Positions 1 to 11,182 of a stretch of DNA of 60,255 nt are shown here, piece by piece. How positions within the stretch are numbered: position 1 is the stretch's first letter; each line of letters starts with the position of its first letter. Source of the DNA: Gonapodya prolifera JEL478 (lineage: Eukaryota; Monoblepharomycota; Monoblepharidomycetes; Monoblepharidales; Gonapodyaceae); the NCBI GenBank assembly GCA_001574975.1, contig KQ965840.1, positions 22,644 through 82,898 of the forward strand. The letters run 5' to 3'. The notes beneath the pieces are model-generated. The model was not told the origin of the DNA, did not search any database, and saw only the letters and a program-made list of their open reading frames with translations. A program made the translations under genes and the position numbers.

Positions 1-2
1 CA

Positions 3-956
3 AACGGGTCGCAACTCATTGAGGAGATCACCAAGCTCAAAGACCGGCAGGGCGCCTTCCCGTCCGAGCTACTGGACCAAGTGGAAATGGAGGCCACGGA
101 CGTATCGTCGTCACAGATTTCCTATGTCGAGAAGCAAGCCGGCGACAGCCAGGAAGTGATCGCGAAAGAAGACAACGACGCTAGTCCGAGCTATGAAGAC
201 GCTTTCGTTGATGACGCATCGTATGAGAACTGGGAAGGAACACCATCGGACTCCGCTGGCGGACTTGATCAACCCGACGAATTTCTCGACGATGGTGTCG
301 AAATGAAAGACGACGAGGAACTTGGAGGTTCCAGCCCGCCCGAACCTGCTAACGCTGAAGCGCCTTCCTCGTGGCATGAGGATGCCGAGTCACCAGCCTC
401 TGCTTCTGTGGTGCCCACAGGTGATCGGTCCCCGTCAGAACTCCAATCTGAGCAGGAAAACGTGACCGTGGAAGTCTCGAACGAAAATTAGGACGTCGCC
501 GTTAAGGAATCTACACACTCCTTGAAACTGGAGACTGCGCAATCTTCCGAAACAGAAAAGGTCCGGCAAAGAAGTGATGCACAGTCAGGCCGCTCTGCGA
601 CATTATCACGGCGAGTATCAAAAGCAAGTTCCTCAATCCCGACAAACCCTCCTCCGCCACCGCCCAGAAACGTGTGGAGCTCCCCGCAATCGAAAAAAAC
701 TGTAAAACGCCCCAGCATCAACATCGCACCAAGTCCTCCGACCCCGCCACCCCAGTCGCAGGATAGTCTCGTGGACGCATTTTTTCAGTCTGTGGGCGAG
801 GCGAAGCTCGGTGTTGCGAGGAAGGACTTTCTTCGGTGTGTGTATCCCGACGACCAACCTGGGCCGAAACCAAACACCAAATCTACGGGGGTGCAAACGA
901 AATTCGGACTGGGAGTGGTGAGTGAAATCGTAGTTCCGTGGACTCCTGGCGATTGA
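3..956 (+). CDS. Unrecognised acidic, disordered protein; 5' end outside window, in-frame TAG
   Basis: The frame is already open at base 3 (reading NGSQLIEEITKLKDRQG), so the gene begins left of the window. About 160 residues rich in Asp, Glu, Ser and Pro follow, then TAG at 489-491. The same frame continues for 154 more codons of similar low-complexity character (proline run near 644-667, many Ser/Thr/Lys) to TGA at 954-956. The simplest reading is one gene broken by a nonsense change or sequencing error. A GTGAGT at 918 and TGTAG at 972-976 could form a last intron, giving a slightly different C-terminus. The segment TGVQTKFGLGVV near the end is the only part that looks globular; I do not recognise the family. 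Sure that it is coding, unsure of product and integrity. Confidence 0.5.
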
Positions 957-1287
957 GAGTAAAGGCTGACATGTAGCGACAATGCCACGAAAGAAAGTGG
1001 GGCAACCGACTGCGACTGTGCTGCCACCAATTCTCAAGATTAAGTGATGGATTTTTGAAAGCATTGAATTGTATGTGGTGCTGATGAGATATGATTATTA
1101 TCTATGTCGTGCTCCGGTATGCAAGTAGTACTGTTTCTGGGTTTTCATACATGTGCAAATGTATTGGGGGGGTTAGGTTAGACGATCGAACTGCTCTTGA
1201 TTCATGTCACGTGCAAACAACCAAGTTCAGTGATTTGCGTCTCGTGAACGATAAAATTGTGTATAAATACTCTAAACTATCTACGTA
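957..1287. other. Intergenic spacer
   Basis: AT-richer spacer between two genes that converge here. A possible last exon of the upstream gene reaches about 1045. Nothing else could be supported. Confidence 0.4.
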
Positions 1288-3184
1288 TCAGCAACTCTTC
1301 AATCCCTGGACACCGTTGAACTCATTCATTGCCGCTCCATCGATTCCAACCTCGAAATGCGAGTTACTTAGCCCGCCACCAAGAACAGTAAAACTACCTG
1401 TGTACATAATGTACCCAGTAGCGACAGCTGAAGCCGAAGCAGGTGGCGCAGGGTCTACGGCAGTTCTCTGGCTGATGACAGTGTCAAGGCGAGGGATGGG
1501 GAGTCCCAGAACGGGAACAGCTCGAATACCCTTCAAGATGACTGGTTGCTCACTTTCATCTATGAGAGACTTCCGAGCCTGCGATTGAACGTGTTCGCGT
1601 GCGTGAGAAACGGGTAGAGACCACGTTTGGAGAAAAGAAGCAACCCACATATCCGACAACAGAAATCAGTCATTCCCCACTGGGATCTGACCCGTCCACA
1701 GGTTTCTTGCAGCTCAAAGCGTCGTCCACAGTGACTGCGTCACTGATCAGATACCCATGTCCCCAATTGTCGAGTTCTTCTGTCACGTAGTCCGCAAATG
1801 CCAATGTCGTCGCGAACGATGTAATCGAAATATTGGCGCTATAGGTGACAGATACACTCCAAAACTAAATTGAGTGGTAAATTAAGGTTTGTCAGGCGAT
1901 GACGTGGCTAGGCTTCAAAGCTGCATTTTGGAAACCAACCTCAAATGTTTCAACCGGAATTCCACCTGTGCCAAGACCACCAGCGGCTGTTTGGCGGACG
2001 CCCTCCACCTCACATCCACCGGAATTCACAGCGACGCAGGTGTCGTTTCATCAGTGAAACGAACTGTCACCCTGGCGATTGGGTCGCAACCTTTTTGCCG
2101 AGTTCTCAAATCCGTGGAGAAGGAAAGGTGGGTGGAGTTCACGATGGTGAATTGCGGCTTTATGGGACGGAGCTCATACGGTTGAAGAGGCTCAGAAAGC
2201 CTGCAATGAATTCGCATCAGTTTCAACACATCTCAGATTAGGAAGATGAGCAACAATGACTCACTGCACCCCTGCTGGAGCAGTGTCAAGCATCTTTGAA
2301 AACACGGTGGCACACTTCGCCTTGAATTCATCCGTCGACGATGCCGCGAGGGAGGTGACGGTCGCGTTCTTGTCCGATGAGAACAGCCGTTGTCGGATCT
2401 CAATGTCGGGTCCGGTCCAACAACCAACGGGTTTGCCGTCGTCCCGTTCACGTACTAGGTGACCACGCGTCTGTCGAATATAGCAGCGGTCGTGTCAAAG
2501 TGTGAAAAGTTGTTGGGGATCCCGGTAGAGTGTGGAACGAGTGTCGGAAAGTCCTCGCCGTGGACGCCGCCGAGGGTGTGCCCACAAGCTACCAAGGCGA
2601 TGAAGTCCGCTTGTTCCGTGAAGCCTGCTCGAGCAAACTTCTGGTCATCACGTTCAGAGGATCGTCTGGCTTCGGAACTCCTTTTGGACCTGCCTCTGTG
2701 GTGTCGACACGGCCAACGCGGAGAGGGAGAGAACCTCCCCCACAAGAGCCAATCGAAGTGACAAAACCCAAAGCGATGACGTCGGAGAGAGAAGATTTGT
2801 ACGAGTAGAAGTTGCGGAAGAAGTTGAAAGTTGCATTGAAAAACGACCCCCCGTTCGCCCTCCTATTCATCTCGAAGAGGAGGGATCCATCGAGCCCACC
2901 GGTGCCCGCTTGTGCCTCGTGGTCACCATATCGTGGAAGGCTGTACGAACCCATTCAGCAGCTGCGATGCGGCCGTGCCCGGCGGAACTGAAGGCACACG
3001 GAGTCCGCCGACGATGATGCCCGGTACGGAAAAGGCCCGTCATCTGGTAGAAGTGGGTTTCGATCGCGTCGTGAGGCGATGGCCATATTGGACCAGCGGC
3101 GAGAACGGGAGCTCGGGTGGATGTGATCGATGACACCGCAATCGCCAGTGAGGCTGTAGTCCACGAAGGCCGAAACACGCGCAT
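1288..3184 (-). pseudogene. Decayed secreted haem peroxidase (fungal extracellular, plant-peroxidase superfamily)
   Basis: Hallmarks appear in order but in changing frames: a signal-like start (MRVFRPSWTTASLAIAV), WPSPHDAIETHFYQMTG, the distal haem pocket WVRTAFHDM, GTGGLDGSLLFEMNR, the Ca/haem region VTSIGSCGGG and GRVDTTEAGPKGVPKPDDP, then the proximal histidine motif FIALVACGHTLGGVHGEDF, and NPLVVGPDPTLRSD. A C-terminal region (LSEPLQPYELRPIKPQF and beyond) continues to 1288, with a likely intron at about 2230-2270. Joining these needs at least five 1-2 base frame changes: near 2920, 2650, 2460, 2410 and 2050. The family oxidises phenolic or other reductants with H2O2 outside the cell. Both haem-pocket histidines are still encoded, so decay is recent or the indels are sequence errors. 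The match to fungal WSC-type peroxidases is from memory of the family pattern; no WSC domain was identified. Confidence 0.8.
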
Positions 3185-3907
3185 GGCTGAAGATCGGGAT
3201 GCATGCTAGAAGACGCCGAGTATTTAAGAAAGGTATGATGATCAGCCGCTGAGGCTCTTTTTGCATCGTGCAAAAAATACCATGAGGTACACAGACAGGT
3301 ACGAGTGAGGGGACGCCATAGCCTCATCGAGAGCCACAAGAACAAGCAAAAGAGAAGTCCAGGGAATCAATGGAGAGCAGTCAAACGCTCTACAAATGAA
3401 CGGACCACGGCAATGCCCCACCGAGTTACATACAAGATTGGTCCCCAAATAATCTCAGGACATTGAGGCAATAACATAACATTATGAACCCGCGTCGCAT
3501 AGCCACCGCCTACCTGGCAATCCTTCAGTGGAACAGTTGCTCCTTTTGCACTACCTTGTTGGGTTTGTTGTCAGAGACTGACTGGCTGTTCACCTGCGTG
3601 ACTGACAATGAGAGGCGCACGCAAATACTTTATGCAATGAGTGTGACGTATCAAAACGGCAGAAACCTGGAACTCTCAGATTTCTTATTTTTCCTGAGTT
3701 GTGGTGAGATGACTGTTGTTCATTAACAATAAGCAGTGTGATCAAGAAGCCTCTGAGGGGCGTAACTCCAAGCCAGATTAGAAAATAGTTTTGCCAGGCA
3801 CTTCGAAATATGTTTAACGTTGAAAGAGTGAGTAACTCTCTTTTTCATCATTCAGGACAGTTTTCTTTAATCTGTAATCACAGTGTTCATGATCCCTCAA
3901 CGTCTTC
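3185..3907. other. Intergenic, no supported gene
   Basis: Contains only an 80-codon ATG frame at 3484-3726 with no recognisable features. I see no repeat or RNA gene. Confidence 0.4.
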
Positions 3908-5155
3908 CTACCCAGCACGATCAACACCAGCCCTGCACGTCTTCCAATGCGAAAAATCTCCGTTGTCATCGAGTAGGTGTGCCTGGCAGAACGGACCCTC
4001 GCCGCAACTGCAACAACTGTCTTCAGAACATACGCCACACATCTCCTTAAGACAATTGCGATCGGTGCACTTCACCCATTCCGGTATGCAGTCACTGCAC
4101 CACCCATACATCTCACGATTGTCGTCGCAACACCAATCACAATCATCTCGAACCAGGAGAGGTGCAAATCCATTCCCGCATCGTGCCTCCGGGTAGAAAG
4201 TGCCGCAGTCCCTGCATGTCGCCGAGTGCAGGCATCTCAAGCATCGCTGTGCTGCGTATGGATTGCTTGTACACTCTTCGATTTGGTTGGGGTTTAATTC
4301 TTCATCTTGCGCGGCTCCGTGACGACGGCAGGATGAGCATAGCGCAGGACGGATCTCCAGGCCGGGCAGAAGCAGTTTTGCATTCTCCCTCACCACTTTT
4401 GTAACATCACTGTATTCGTCCAGAGCTCCATCGACATTCAGCGTCAATGACCGTTGGGGTCTTGCAAAAAGTGGTACTTCAAAAATCAACTGGAGAGCTT
4501 GGAGTTTATCCAGTTCTTCTATCAGCGATGAAATATAGCGACGCAGGGCTCTTTCATCAAGCAGAACGCAAAACTTTGCCGAAATGTACGTGACATTCGG
4601 CATTTGATGGTAGACAAAATCCAACGTCGGAGGGCCCACTCCGGACATATCCAGAACCAGTTCATGCACCTGGTTCCGTATCCACGAGCACCCATCGATT
4701 TCATCTCCAAGTCCGGAGCTTATAAGTTCTCCCGTCGTCGCAAAGAAATTTTCGAAGCCCCAATCACGGAAGCCGAACCCGGCTTCGGAGAAGTCGAATC
4801 GGGACCTCTTCCATGTTGTGGGCGATAAAATGATTTGTCGAAGTTTGGAGGAGGTTGACGCAAGGCGGAATAGGGAAACGATTGGAAGAAAGTGGGCGAT
4901 GTCGATCAAGGTCTCAAGGGGTAAGGCCAGTATCGTCGCAGGCAGTGGAAGCAAATGCGCTTCAGCGGATGACGCTGGCATCTCGTCAGCACTTCCGTCT
5001 TCCAGAAAGCAACTCAGGTACTGGTTGTCAAGGTTGGGTGTGACCGCAGTTTTTATTATCCAAAGGCGCATGCAATCTGTCATCGAATATTCAATTAATT
5101 TCCATTCTCTGTTATGGAAGTTTTCCACTCGCAGTCTACTGTGAGAAGCATACAT
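3908..5155 (-). CDS. F-box protein with Cys-rich, zinc-ribbon-like C-terminus
   Basis: Single open frame of 415 residues with an ATG start. Residues about 70-120 form an F-box-like helical segment (LPLETLIDIAHFLPIVSLFRL, then an STSSKLRQIIL segment), the usual Skp1-binding surface of SCF ubiquitin ligases. The centre (about 125-260) is leucine-rich without clear repeats. Residues about 270-405 hold many paired cysteines (CSSCRRHG, CLRCLHSATCRDCG, CDWCCDD, CSDC, CGVCSEDSCCSCGEG, and a final Cys/His pair), which suggests several zinc-binding ribbons or a degenerate treble-clef domain. Inference: substrate adaptor whose Cys-rich end recognises the target. It is intact, unlike many F-box genes further right. 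The Cys-rich half is unlike any named family I recall. Confidence 0.75.
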   Translation of the reverse strand: MYASHSRLRVENFHNREWKLIEYSMTDCMRLWIIKTAVTPNLDNQYLSCFLEDGSADEMPASSAEAHLLPLPATILALPLETLIDIAHFLPIVSLFRLASTSSKLRQIILSPTTWKRSRFDFSEAGFGFRDWGFENFFATTGELISSGLGDEIDGCSWIRNQVHELVLDMSGVGPPTLDFVYHQMPNVTYISAKFCVLLDERALRRYISSLIEELDKLQALQLIFEVPLFARPQRSLTLNVDGALDEYSDVTKVVRENAKLLLPGLEIRPALCSSCRRHGAAQDEELNPNQIEECTSNPYAAQRCLRCLHSATCRDCGTFYPEARCGNGFAPLLVRDDCDWCCDDNREMYGWCSDCIPEWVKCTDRNCLKEMCGVCSEDSCCSCGEGPFCQAHLLDDNGDFSHWKTCRAGVDRAG

Positions 5156-5931
5156 CTAATCTGACACGCCCGCGTGTAGATTTGCATTTACATTTGAACT
5201 CCGTAAGAGCTAATACCGGATGGGTAATAACGGGTTGCTCTTGATAAATCCCGATAATGATAATAATCTCAAAGCTAAGGATTGGAAGCATTATATAATT
5301 ATGTACGAATACGCGGAATAACAATTCCTCTCAGAGCAGGTCACCACATCTCCAAGATGCTCCCGGTACGCTTGCCACATGGACTACACAGAAAATATAT
5401 ACAAAATAAGTGAGTGTTAAACTGGGTTAAAGTTACGGTACAACTGAAAAGCGGACCGGCGGACGGCGGACTGACGGATGTGATATATTTCTTAGGCCCC
5501 TAATTGTTATTTTTTTCAGTTCAATCCGACCAATCCAGCACATCAAGTTGCTCGCAAATGTGCGGAGGGTAAGTGGAGTGGTGGGATCACCACTTTTTGC
5601 GAAAGTGAACCTATCTGGACGGCGAACCGGTCCGTTTCCTCAAACCGATGCCTTTTAGGCACAGTCGAGATTTAGATTTGATTATACAGTAATGTTTTCG
5701 AGTCGGGAGAAAGCACCGCGGTCTTCAGAGGGATTAGCAATAGACAAGTTACCGGACGGCTGCTGTTGAGGAACGGATTTGAGAGCTGCCAATGAAGCAT
5801 AGGTTTGATAGATACTGGAATCGTGGATGGAAATGTGGAAGAAAGGGCTAAGAGAGGAGCGGAATCGCACTCAAACTGGCCCAAACTGGTCCAACCAACT
5901 TAGAACGAGTCTCCTGCCCAAGTACTAAGTG
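5156..5931. other. Intergenic, no supported gene
   Basis: AT-rich stretch (for example 5270-5310 and 5390-5420) followed by moderately GC-rich sequence. No frame here looks protein-like and no repeat stands out. Confidence 0.4.
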
Positions 5932-6537
5932 TCATCTTCTTGATTTGATGGAAAACACCTCTAAGGGGACTTGTTCAATGAGACTTCCGACAACTCTGTT
6001 GCCAATCTCGTACAAGCGCAAATGAGAATGAGAAGATTGGAATCCAAGTAGTAAGAATCCCTTGGTTCTTATATATTTGCAGTCCACCAGTCCGCCGGCC
6101 CGCTTTTTAGTTGCACCGTCGAAGTTACACAAATCGCATCCCTTGCCAAAGCACTTGGTGGAGGCAATGGCGAGGTAAAACACGTCGTCGGGCACGCAGA
6201 TTTGCTCAGAGTGGAAAGTGGAAAGTATGTACAGGAACTCCCGTTGGTTAGACAGACATCTTTGAATCGAGCGGCGGGGGATCTCACCTGCGGTGCCACA
6301 GAAGAAGACCCGATAACTCGCCGAACCGTTCGCGCCAGAAACACCCAGAAGCACGCGTTTCCGACCACGCCTAGGAGTCAGCATAAGGTGGATTATTTTT
6401 GGTGCGATCCGCTTCGCTGCTCGGGTCACCCGGACGATGTATTGCACCCAACTCCTCAGTTCCGCAGAAACGTCCATACACTCACTCCGAGGAATATTAA
6501 TCCAAAGCCACCGCCCAGCGGCAGGTAGCGTGGCCAC
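5932..6537 (-). CDS. Hypothetical protein, weak
   Basis: An open frame of 201 codons starting at an ATG. It contains a Cys cluster (KCFGKGCDLCNF) and otherwise unremarkable composition. I do not recognise it, and neighbouring frames on both strands are also fairly open, so it may be chance. It would be transcribed away from the C2H2 finger gene at 6709, which leaves a 170-base divergent spacer. Confidence 0.25.
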   Translation of the reverse strand: MATLPAAGRWLWINIPRSECMDVSAELRSWVQYIVRVTRAAKRIAPKIIHLMLTPRRGRKRVLLGVSGANGSASYRVFFCGTAGEIPRRSIQRCLSNQREFLYILSTFHSEQICVPDDVFYLAIASTKCFGKGCDLCNFDGATKKRAGGLVDCKYIRTKGFLLLGFQSSHSHLRLYEIGNRVVGSLIEQVPLEVFSIKSRR

Positions 6538-6708
6538 CGAGCGTTTGGTCGACGTGAGGGTCGTAACCGAGTCACTCCAACGTTCTTAAGGTGTCGCCTT
6601 CCATTCACTTCCATCTCCAATCCAAACACGGCGTCGACATCGGGGGAAGCAACGCGCGCCGCCTCAAAGAAGCGGAAGCCGGGTGAATCGACGGGTGATT
6701 CGCGTGGA

Positions 6709-7452
6709 ATGGTTCACGTGCCGGAGGGTGCTGTCAACGCGTCCAGTGACAAGCGAAGCACGCGAGAGCGGACGTATCTGTGCCCGGACTGCAGGAAGCT
6801 GTTCACCAGGAAAGGTACGAGCTTAATCAACCTTTTCTTGTGAAGAGAGGGGCACTGACGCAAATTACGTCCAGACGTCATGAATCGCCATCGCCAACGG
6901 ACTTGTCAGGACGCCCTCCACCGAATCGATGAGTCAGGCGGTCTCGATAAGACAGCAACATCCGAACAAGACATGGAAATACCACCCTCGAGGCCGGTCG
7001 GGGGTGAGAATCTCCCATCGCACTCCGGAACATCAAATATAACCCCGAGCAGTGCGTCAGGCGAGGTGACCGAACTGCGACCCCCCGAAAGTAGACGCTC
7101 ATGTAAGTGTTGGAAGAAGATTTTGGATTGAGTCTTCTGACGACGAGTGAACCCAGACGACGATGATGGGCAGCCATGGACACCACCCTACCTCCCACCT
7201 GCGCAGGAGGATCCGCCCAGCCAAGCAATCCAGACGCAAGCCCATATGATACCCTCTTCTCCACTTCTCTACCCATCTCGTCCACTTTCCTGGCCTTCGT
7301 ACCTCCCGCAACCACCCCAACTGAATTTCCCCGCCATCCCACCCGCACCTCGAATACCGTCCTCAGAGACAGCGAATCGTCAGCCAGCGCCATTTCTTGA
7401 ACCTCTCATCAGGCTTTCTGAGCCGAAAATATCGTTCCCCTTCCAGTTTTGA
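6709..7452 (+). CDS. Single C2H2/C2HC zinc-finger protein
   Basis: Three exons: 6709-6814, 6875-7102 and 7157-7452. Both introns are GT-AG (60 and 54 bases), and joining gives 630 coding bases (209 residues) with no frame break. The first intron splits the finger; the joined motif is YLCPDCRKLFTRKDVMNRH followed by RQRTC, a classical finger in which the last ligand is Cys. The rest is Pro/Ser/Gln rich and probably disordered, as in many fungal transcription regulators. The frame upstream of the ATG stays open and encodes SKKRKPGEST, which resembles a nuclear localisation signal. The true start may therefore lie in an upstream exon I could not place. Likely nuclear DNA-binding protein; target unknown. 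Confidence 0.7.
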
Positions 7453-7931
7453 TGTGGTCCTTATCCTCCTCGTTCCTCCTTGCGATCGCCCTCATCCCGG
7501 GGAGGAACTCCGGAGTCTGATCGAATGACCTTGCATCGACATCAGAGTGTTGCGAGCGACTTGATTGGTCCTGTCGGCTGGAGCTCATTCATCCTGGTCG
7601 GACGACTTCGGACAAGTACTTATGTTCCTTTTGTCACATTTGTCAGCAAACAGTCCGCAATAGTATGTATCGTATGGCAAACACTAAGATGCTTGCCGCA
7701 CTCATAATTAGTAAATTTATTATATTCGCATCTTTCCCTCAAGTCCACGAAGATTCTTTACGTGGAGAATTTTAACCCCCATTATCGTTCAAAACAACTG
7801 AAGAATTAAATGAAAAGAAACAATAATAATGTGCGGGTGCAATTTCAGTCGTCGAAGTCTCTTCATTATTCCTTCCCCGTTCGTGGACCTCTTCCGCTCA
7901 ATATCACTCAAAACGTGCAGCCCCCTTTCAC
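7453..7931. other. Spacer between convergent genes
   Basis: The finger gene ends at 7452 and the regulator copy A ends at 7932 on the other strand. AT-rich sequence with no supported gene, probably shared 3' flanks. Confidence 0.4.
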
Positions 7932-10151
7932 TCACACAAACCGTCCTCTTCCCACATTGTACAAACTCTCCAATTCCGTCGCAAGTTGCAAAGCTTCAGG
8001 CCACCATACTGCATAATATTGCAGCTCTTGGATTGCCATTTCGACATCGACCATGGATGTCTCCCCACCCGCGACAACGTTGCATAACCAAACTGAGCGG
8101 AAAACGAGGTCAGCAAGTTAAAAGCAAATGAGTGGATACGCATTCACACATACTTAAAGCACATTGATAGATGCAATTGAAAGGGAACGATAGAAAGATC
8201 CCGCAACCCTTGAATCGCTGAAGTAGCAGTCGAACCGCGAAGGCGTGCTCCAGAACCTTCCCAAAACTTCCACTTGCCATCCACGTTGGATCCAAGTTCA
8301 AACAATCCTGCGGACTCTGGAGCGCAATGAACGTCGTGTGATAAAGAAGGAGGGCTTGAGCATTTGTCGGCATAAGCACCGGCGTGGCATCTTTGGAGAA
8401 AGTCTCGTGCCACATCGCCAAAATTCGTTCGAATTCCGTGACGATGGGATGCTCTTTGGTCCAATCGCGATTGCGCAAAGTTCAGGTGTGGCCAATTATG
8501 TAAATAGGTTCGAGAGGTCCTATGGATGCCACAGGGCAGGCAAATGGGTTGTGAAGAAGGGGAGTCGGCGGAGTGGAAAAAGGCTTTGAACTTCAAATCT
8601 CATCAGATGCAGGTGGCTGAAGCTTAGGTCCCCGTCAGATAAAACGGGTGGCGAACTGTTGAGAAAACTGCCAATTTTGTCGAGTCTAAAAAGCGCCCAT
8701 CCTGAATTATTGTTTGAAGGGGGCATTGAATTTATGCTATATTGACGCAGGGTAATGTAATTGACTCACCTGTTCGCCTCCGCTCCTCCTCTTTGATCCA
8801 GTCAGGAGCACCAGGAAGTTCTTGAATGCAGTGGTCGGCTAGCATACTAGCATCAGTGGTGAGCATCAATTCACGGGACTTCGAAGCCGCGAGCTCGATG
8901 AACTTTCGCGCAATGGTAGCATCGAAAGAAGAAGAATGTTGACACATCAGAATCAATGCTTGGACAAATGATGATATGTCGTTGACCACATTTTCTGGCA
9001 TGTGTTGCAAGATCCGCATGGAACGATTGAAAAAAGCATTGGACGCATGTCTCGATGCAATTGCGTTTTCTGGTGAGCTGTATGCTCCGATCGTCAGCAC
9101 TGAAAATAGCAGGAGCGGTGATTGCTTCGAGATATTCGCAAGGGACCTTTTCGAGTGAGAGGTCACGGACTTTCTTCGTTAGAAATAATGATAGGAATGT
9201 TTCCTCACGTTAGTCGGTGGATTGGATTCAGCGTTCGCGTAAAGCGGTATTTCCAATTGTAATCAAAAAACTGCATCACGTCTGAGTTCATTGTTTCTGG
9301 TGGCGGAAGTGGTTCCAAATCATCGAACAATCCAAGAGGTCTCAACATGAATGCCACGTGAGAGAGTGCCTCGAGATCCAAAGTGGAAACAGTTGCCAGT
9401 GAAAATATCCTTTTGCAATGGTATCCGTGGATCCTTCTTCCGATGGCAAAGCGCCATCACGCAAGCTCAATTCTGCTTCATGAGAAGCCGGCATCGGATC
9501 AACGACGTCGGTCCACTGTGTTCTTCTTCGATGACGCTCGGCGGCTGAACGCGAGGAGTCCGTTGACGAAGTGTGTATGAAGAGGCCACGGTTGCGAGCG
9601 TAGAATGCGTCATCCTCGCATTCGTCTTTCTGACTTCGTTGCGAAAAGCAGAAACAGTGATTTCGAGGATTTGCACGACATCGTCGATCACGTCCCGAGG
9701 TTTATAGTTGCTTCTGTCGGGAACTGGGTCCCGTCTAAACGTTCCTGGCGCGACCAAGTCCATAATTTCGTCCATTGCTGCCATTAGGGAAGCCTCGATG
9801 GTGATACATTTCGTTTTCAGTTGCTCCAGCCACCCCCTGCGAGGACCTGGCCCTGCAAGATCAACGCCTGGGATAAAGATACAATCGCACCATCGCCTGG
9901 GATGGACAGACTCACCGATACGCAGTCGCTCATATGAACATACCAAGCTCCGGTCTCAGCATCTGCGACAAGGTTCACCTCCATCGCATCGGTCGTGCTT
10001 GCTGTTGCAGGCATCACAGGCTGACGTAACGCAATCATCCTTGAAGAAGTTGGAAGGTTGACTGGGTTCCACGGGTGACGATACCTTTTGGTATCCTTCG
10101 CTTTTTCGGCTCTCCTCTCCTCTCTTCCTCCGAAAGTCCTTCTTCCCCTAT
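7932..10151 (-). pseudogene. Zn2Cys6 transcription regulator, copy A, decayed
   Basis: Exon plan matches intact copy C: exon 1 about 10085-10151, exon 2 9916-10020, exon 3 9209-9852, exon 4 8770-9146, exon 5 8154-8701, then the last exon ending at 7932. The DNA-binding cluster reads ACDACNSKHDRCDGGEPCRRC, but the next codon is TGA (9956-9958) where the paralogues have Arg. The start codon position holds ATA (10149-10151), and no ATG lies in frame upstream. Exon 3 needs two frame changes (near 9480 and 9410). Exon 5 has a frame change and TGA at 8593-8595 where copy B has TGG. The fungal middle homology region (EEERRRTG, then GWALFRLDKIGSF) is still visible. Non-functional as a full-length activator. 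Confidence 0.85.
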
Positions 10152-10279
10152 GAAAAGGATGAAAGCAGCGGTGTAGATGGCGTCCCGTGTGTTCTGCGAC
10201 GTTTCGTAAAGATCTTCCGAGTGTTTGGGCACGCCACACTCAAATCACAATCTTCTGAGAATCTTCCCCCAATAACAGA
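10152..10279. promoter_or_regulatory. Short divergent spacer between copy A and the ankyrin gene
   Basis: 128 bases between the former start of copy A (-) and the ATG of the ankyrin gene (+). By position it should hold both promoters; no specific motif was identified. Confidence 0.35.
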
Positions 10280-11182
10280 ATGTCCGCCACTCTGAACGCG
10301 CATCTCATCGATGCAGTGGAAGCTGGACGTGAGACGGACGTGAAGCGGCTGATCGAGTCGGGGGCGAGTGCGGATGCTCGCAAGCGGGTGACACTAAGGG
10401 CAATGGTTGAGAGGAGAAAAGGGTTCTTCGGATTTGGAGGTGGAAATGACTTTGAATGGAAGGAGGACACTGTTGAATGTGAAAATGCTCTTGTATTGGC
10501 CAATTTGCATGCAAGGGTACCAATTGTCCGGATGTTGCTTGAAGAGGGGGCATCAGTCGATGGCGAAGTCTCCTGGAGAGTCAGCAACTCCTGGGGGGCG
10601 TCGCTATTGGACTTTCAAAGAGTGGCAGCGATGGAGATGGACGAAGACTTTCAGCTTTCCGAGCGTGTTGGGGGATAGGACATGGGGGGAAAGGAGACAT
10701 CTTGTTACTTTCAGCATCTCGGTAGCGAATTTGACAGACCGACCAGCAGCAGCCTCACCATCAGCCCGAGAGGTGGCGTAGTCGAACTCGATCACCCGGA
10801 GAAGTTGACCGACCTCTATGTCTTTTTCAATGTTCAACCAAACTTGAACATTATCCGCCTCCTCCTCGCATACGGCGCCCGAGTCACCAACTCCAAAATC
10901 GACGCTGCTCGCGAAAATCCGAACAAATACTTTCTTCACACCCTGGAATCACATCGGCGAAGGCCCATCCCACGCCCCACTCCTCCTGGTCCATCACCAC
11001 TCGAACTCGCCACTGCGGTTCATGTCGCACAGATTCAGAAACTCGCTATTGCTCATGCCGTAGAGGTTCAGAAACTTGCCGTTGCTCATACCGTGGAGAT
11101 CGAGGAACTAAAAGCGCGCATTGGCTCTGTGGAAATGGTGCTGCGACAGAAGGAAGCGTTGAACCAGAGATTGTCCTTTTGA
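10280..11182 (+). CDS. Ankyrin-repeat protein with C-terminal coiled coil
   Basis: Starts at ATG (MSATLNAHLIDAVEAGRE). Ankyrin-type helices: DAVEAGRETDVKRLIESGA, then NALVLANLHARVPIVRMLLE, then NLNIIRLLLAYGARV. The C-terminus holds two tandem copies of an 11-12 residue unit (IQKLAIAHAVE, VQKLAVAHTVE) leading into a coiled coil (EIEELKARIGSVEMVLRQKE). The frame is broken by TAG at 10676-10678. Removing 48 bases from GTTGGG to TTTCAG just before CATCTCGG would bypass it in frame, but that donor is weak, so it is either a poor intron or a nonsense change. Ankyrin proteins are adaptors; no partner can be inferred. It lies between copies A and B of the regulator array. Confidence 0.65.

Noticed and set aside
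1091-1588. 165-codon plus frame
   Set aside because: Overlaps the peroxidase C-terminal region on the other strand, and its composition is not protein-like.
3484-3726. 80-codon ATG frame
   Set aside because: No conserved look, no neighbours in frame, AT-rich spacer.
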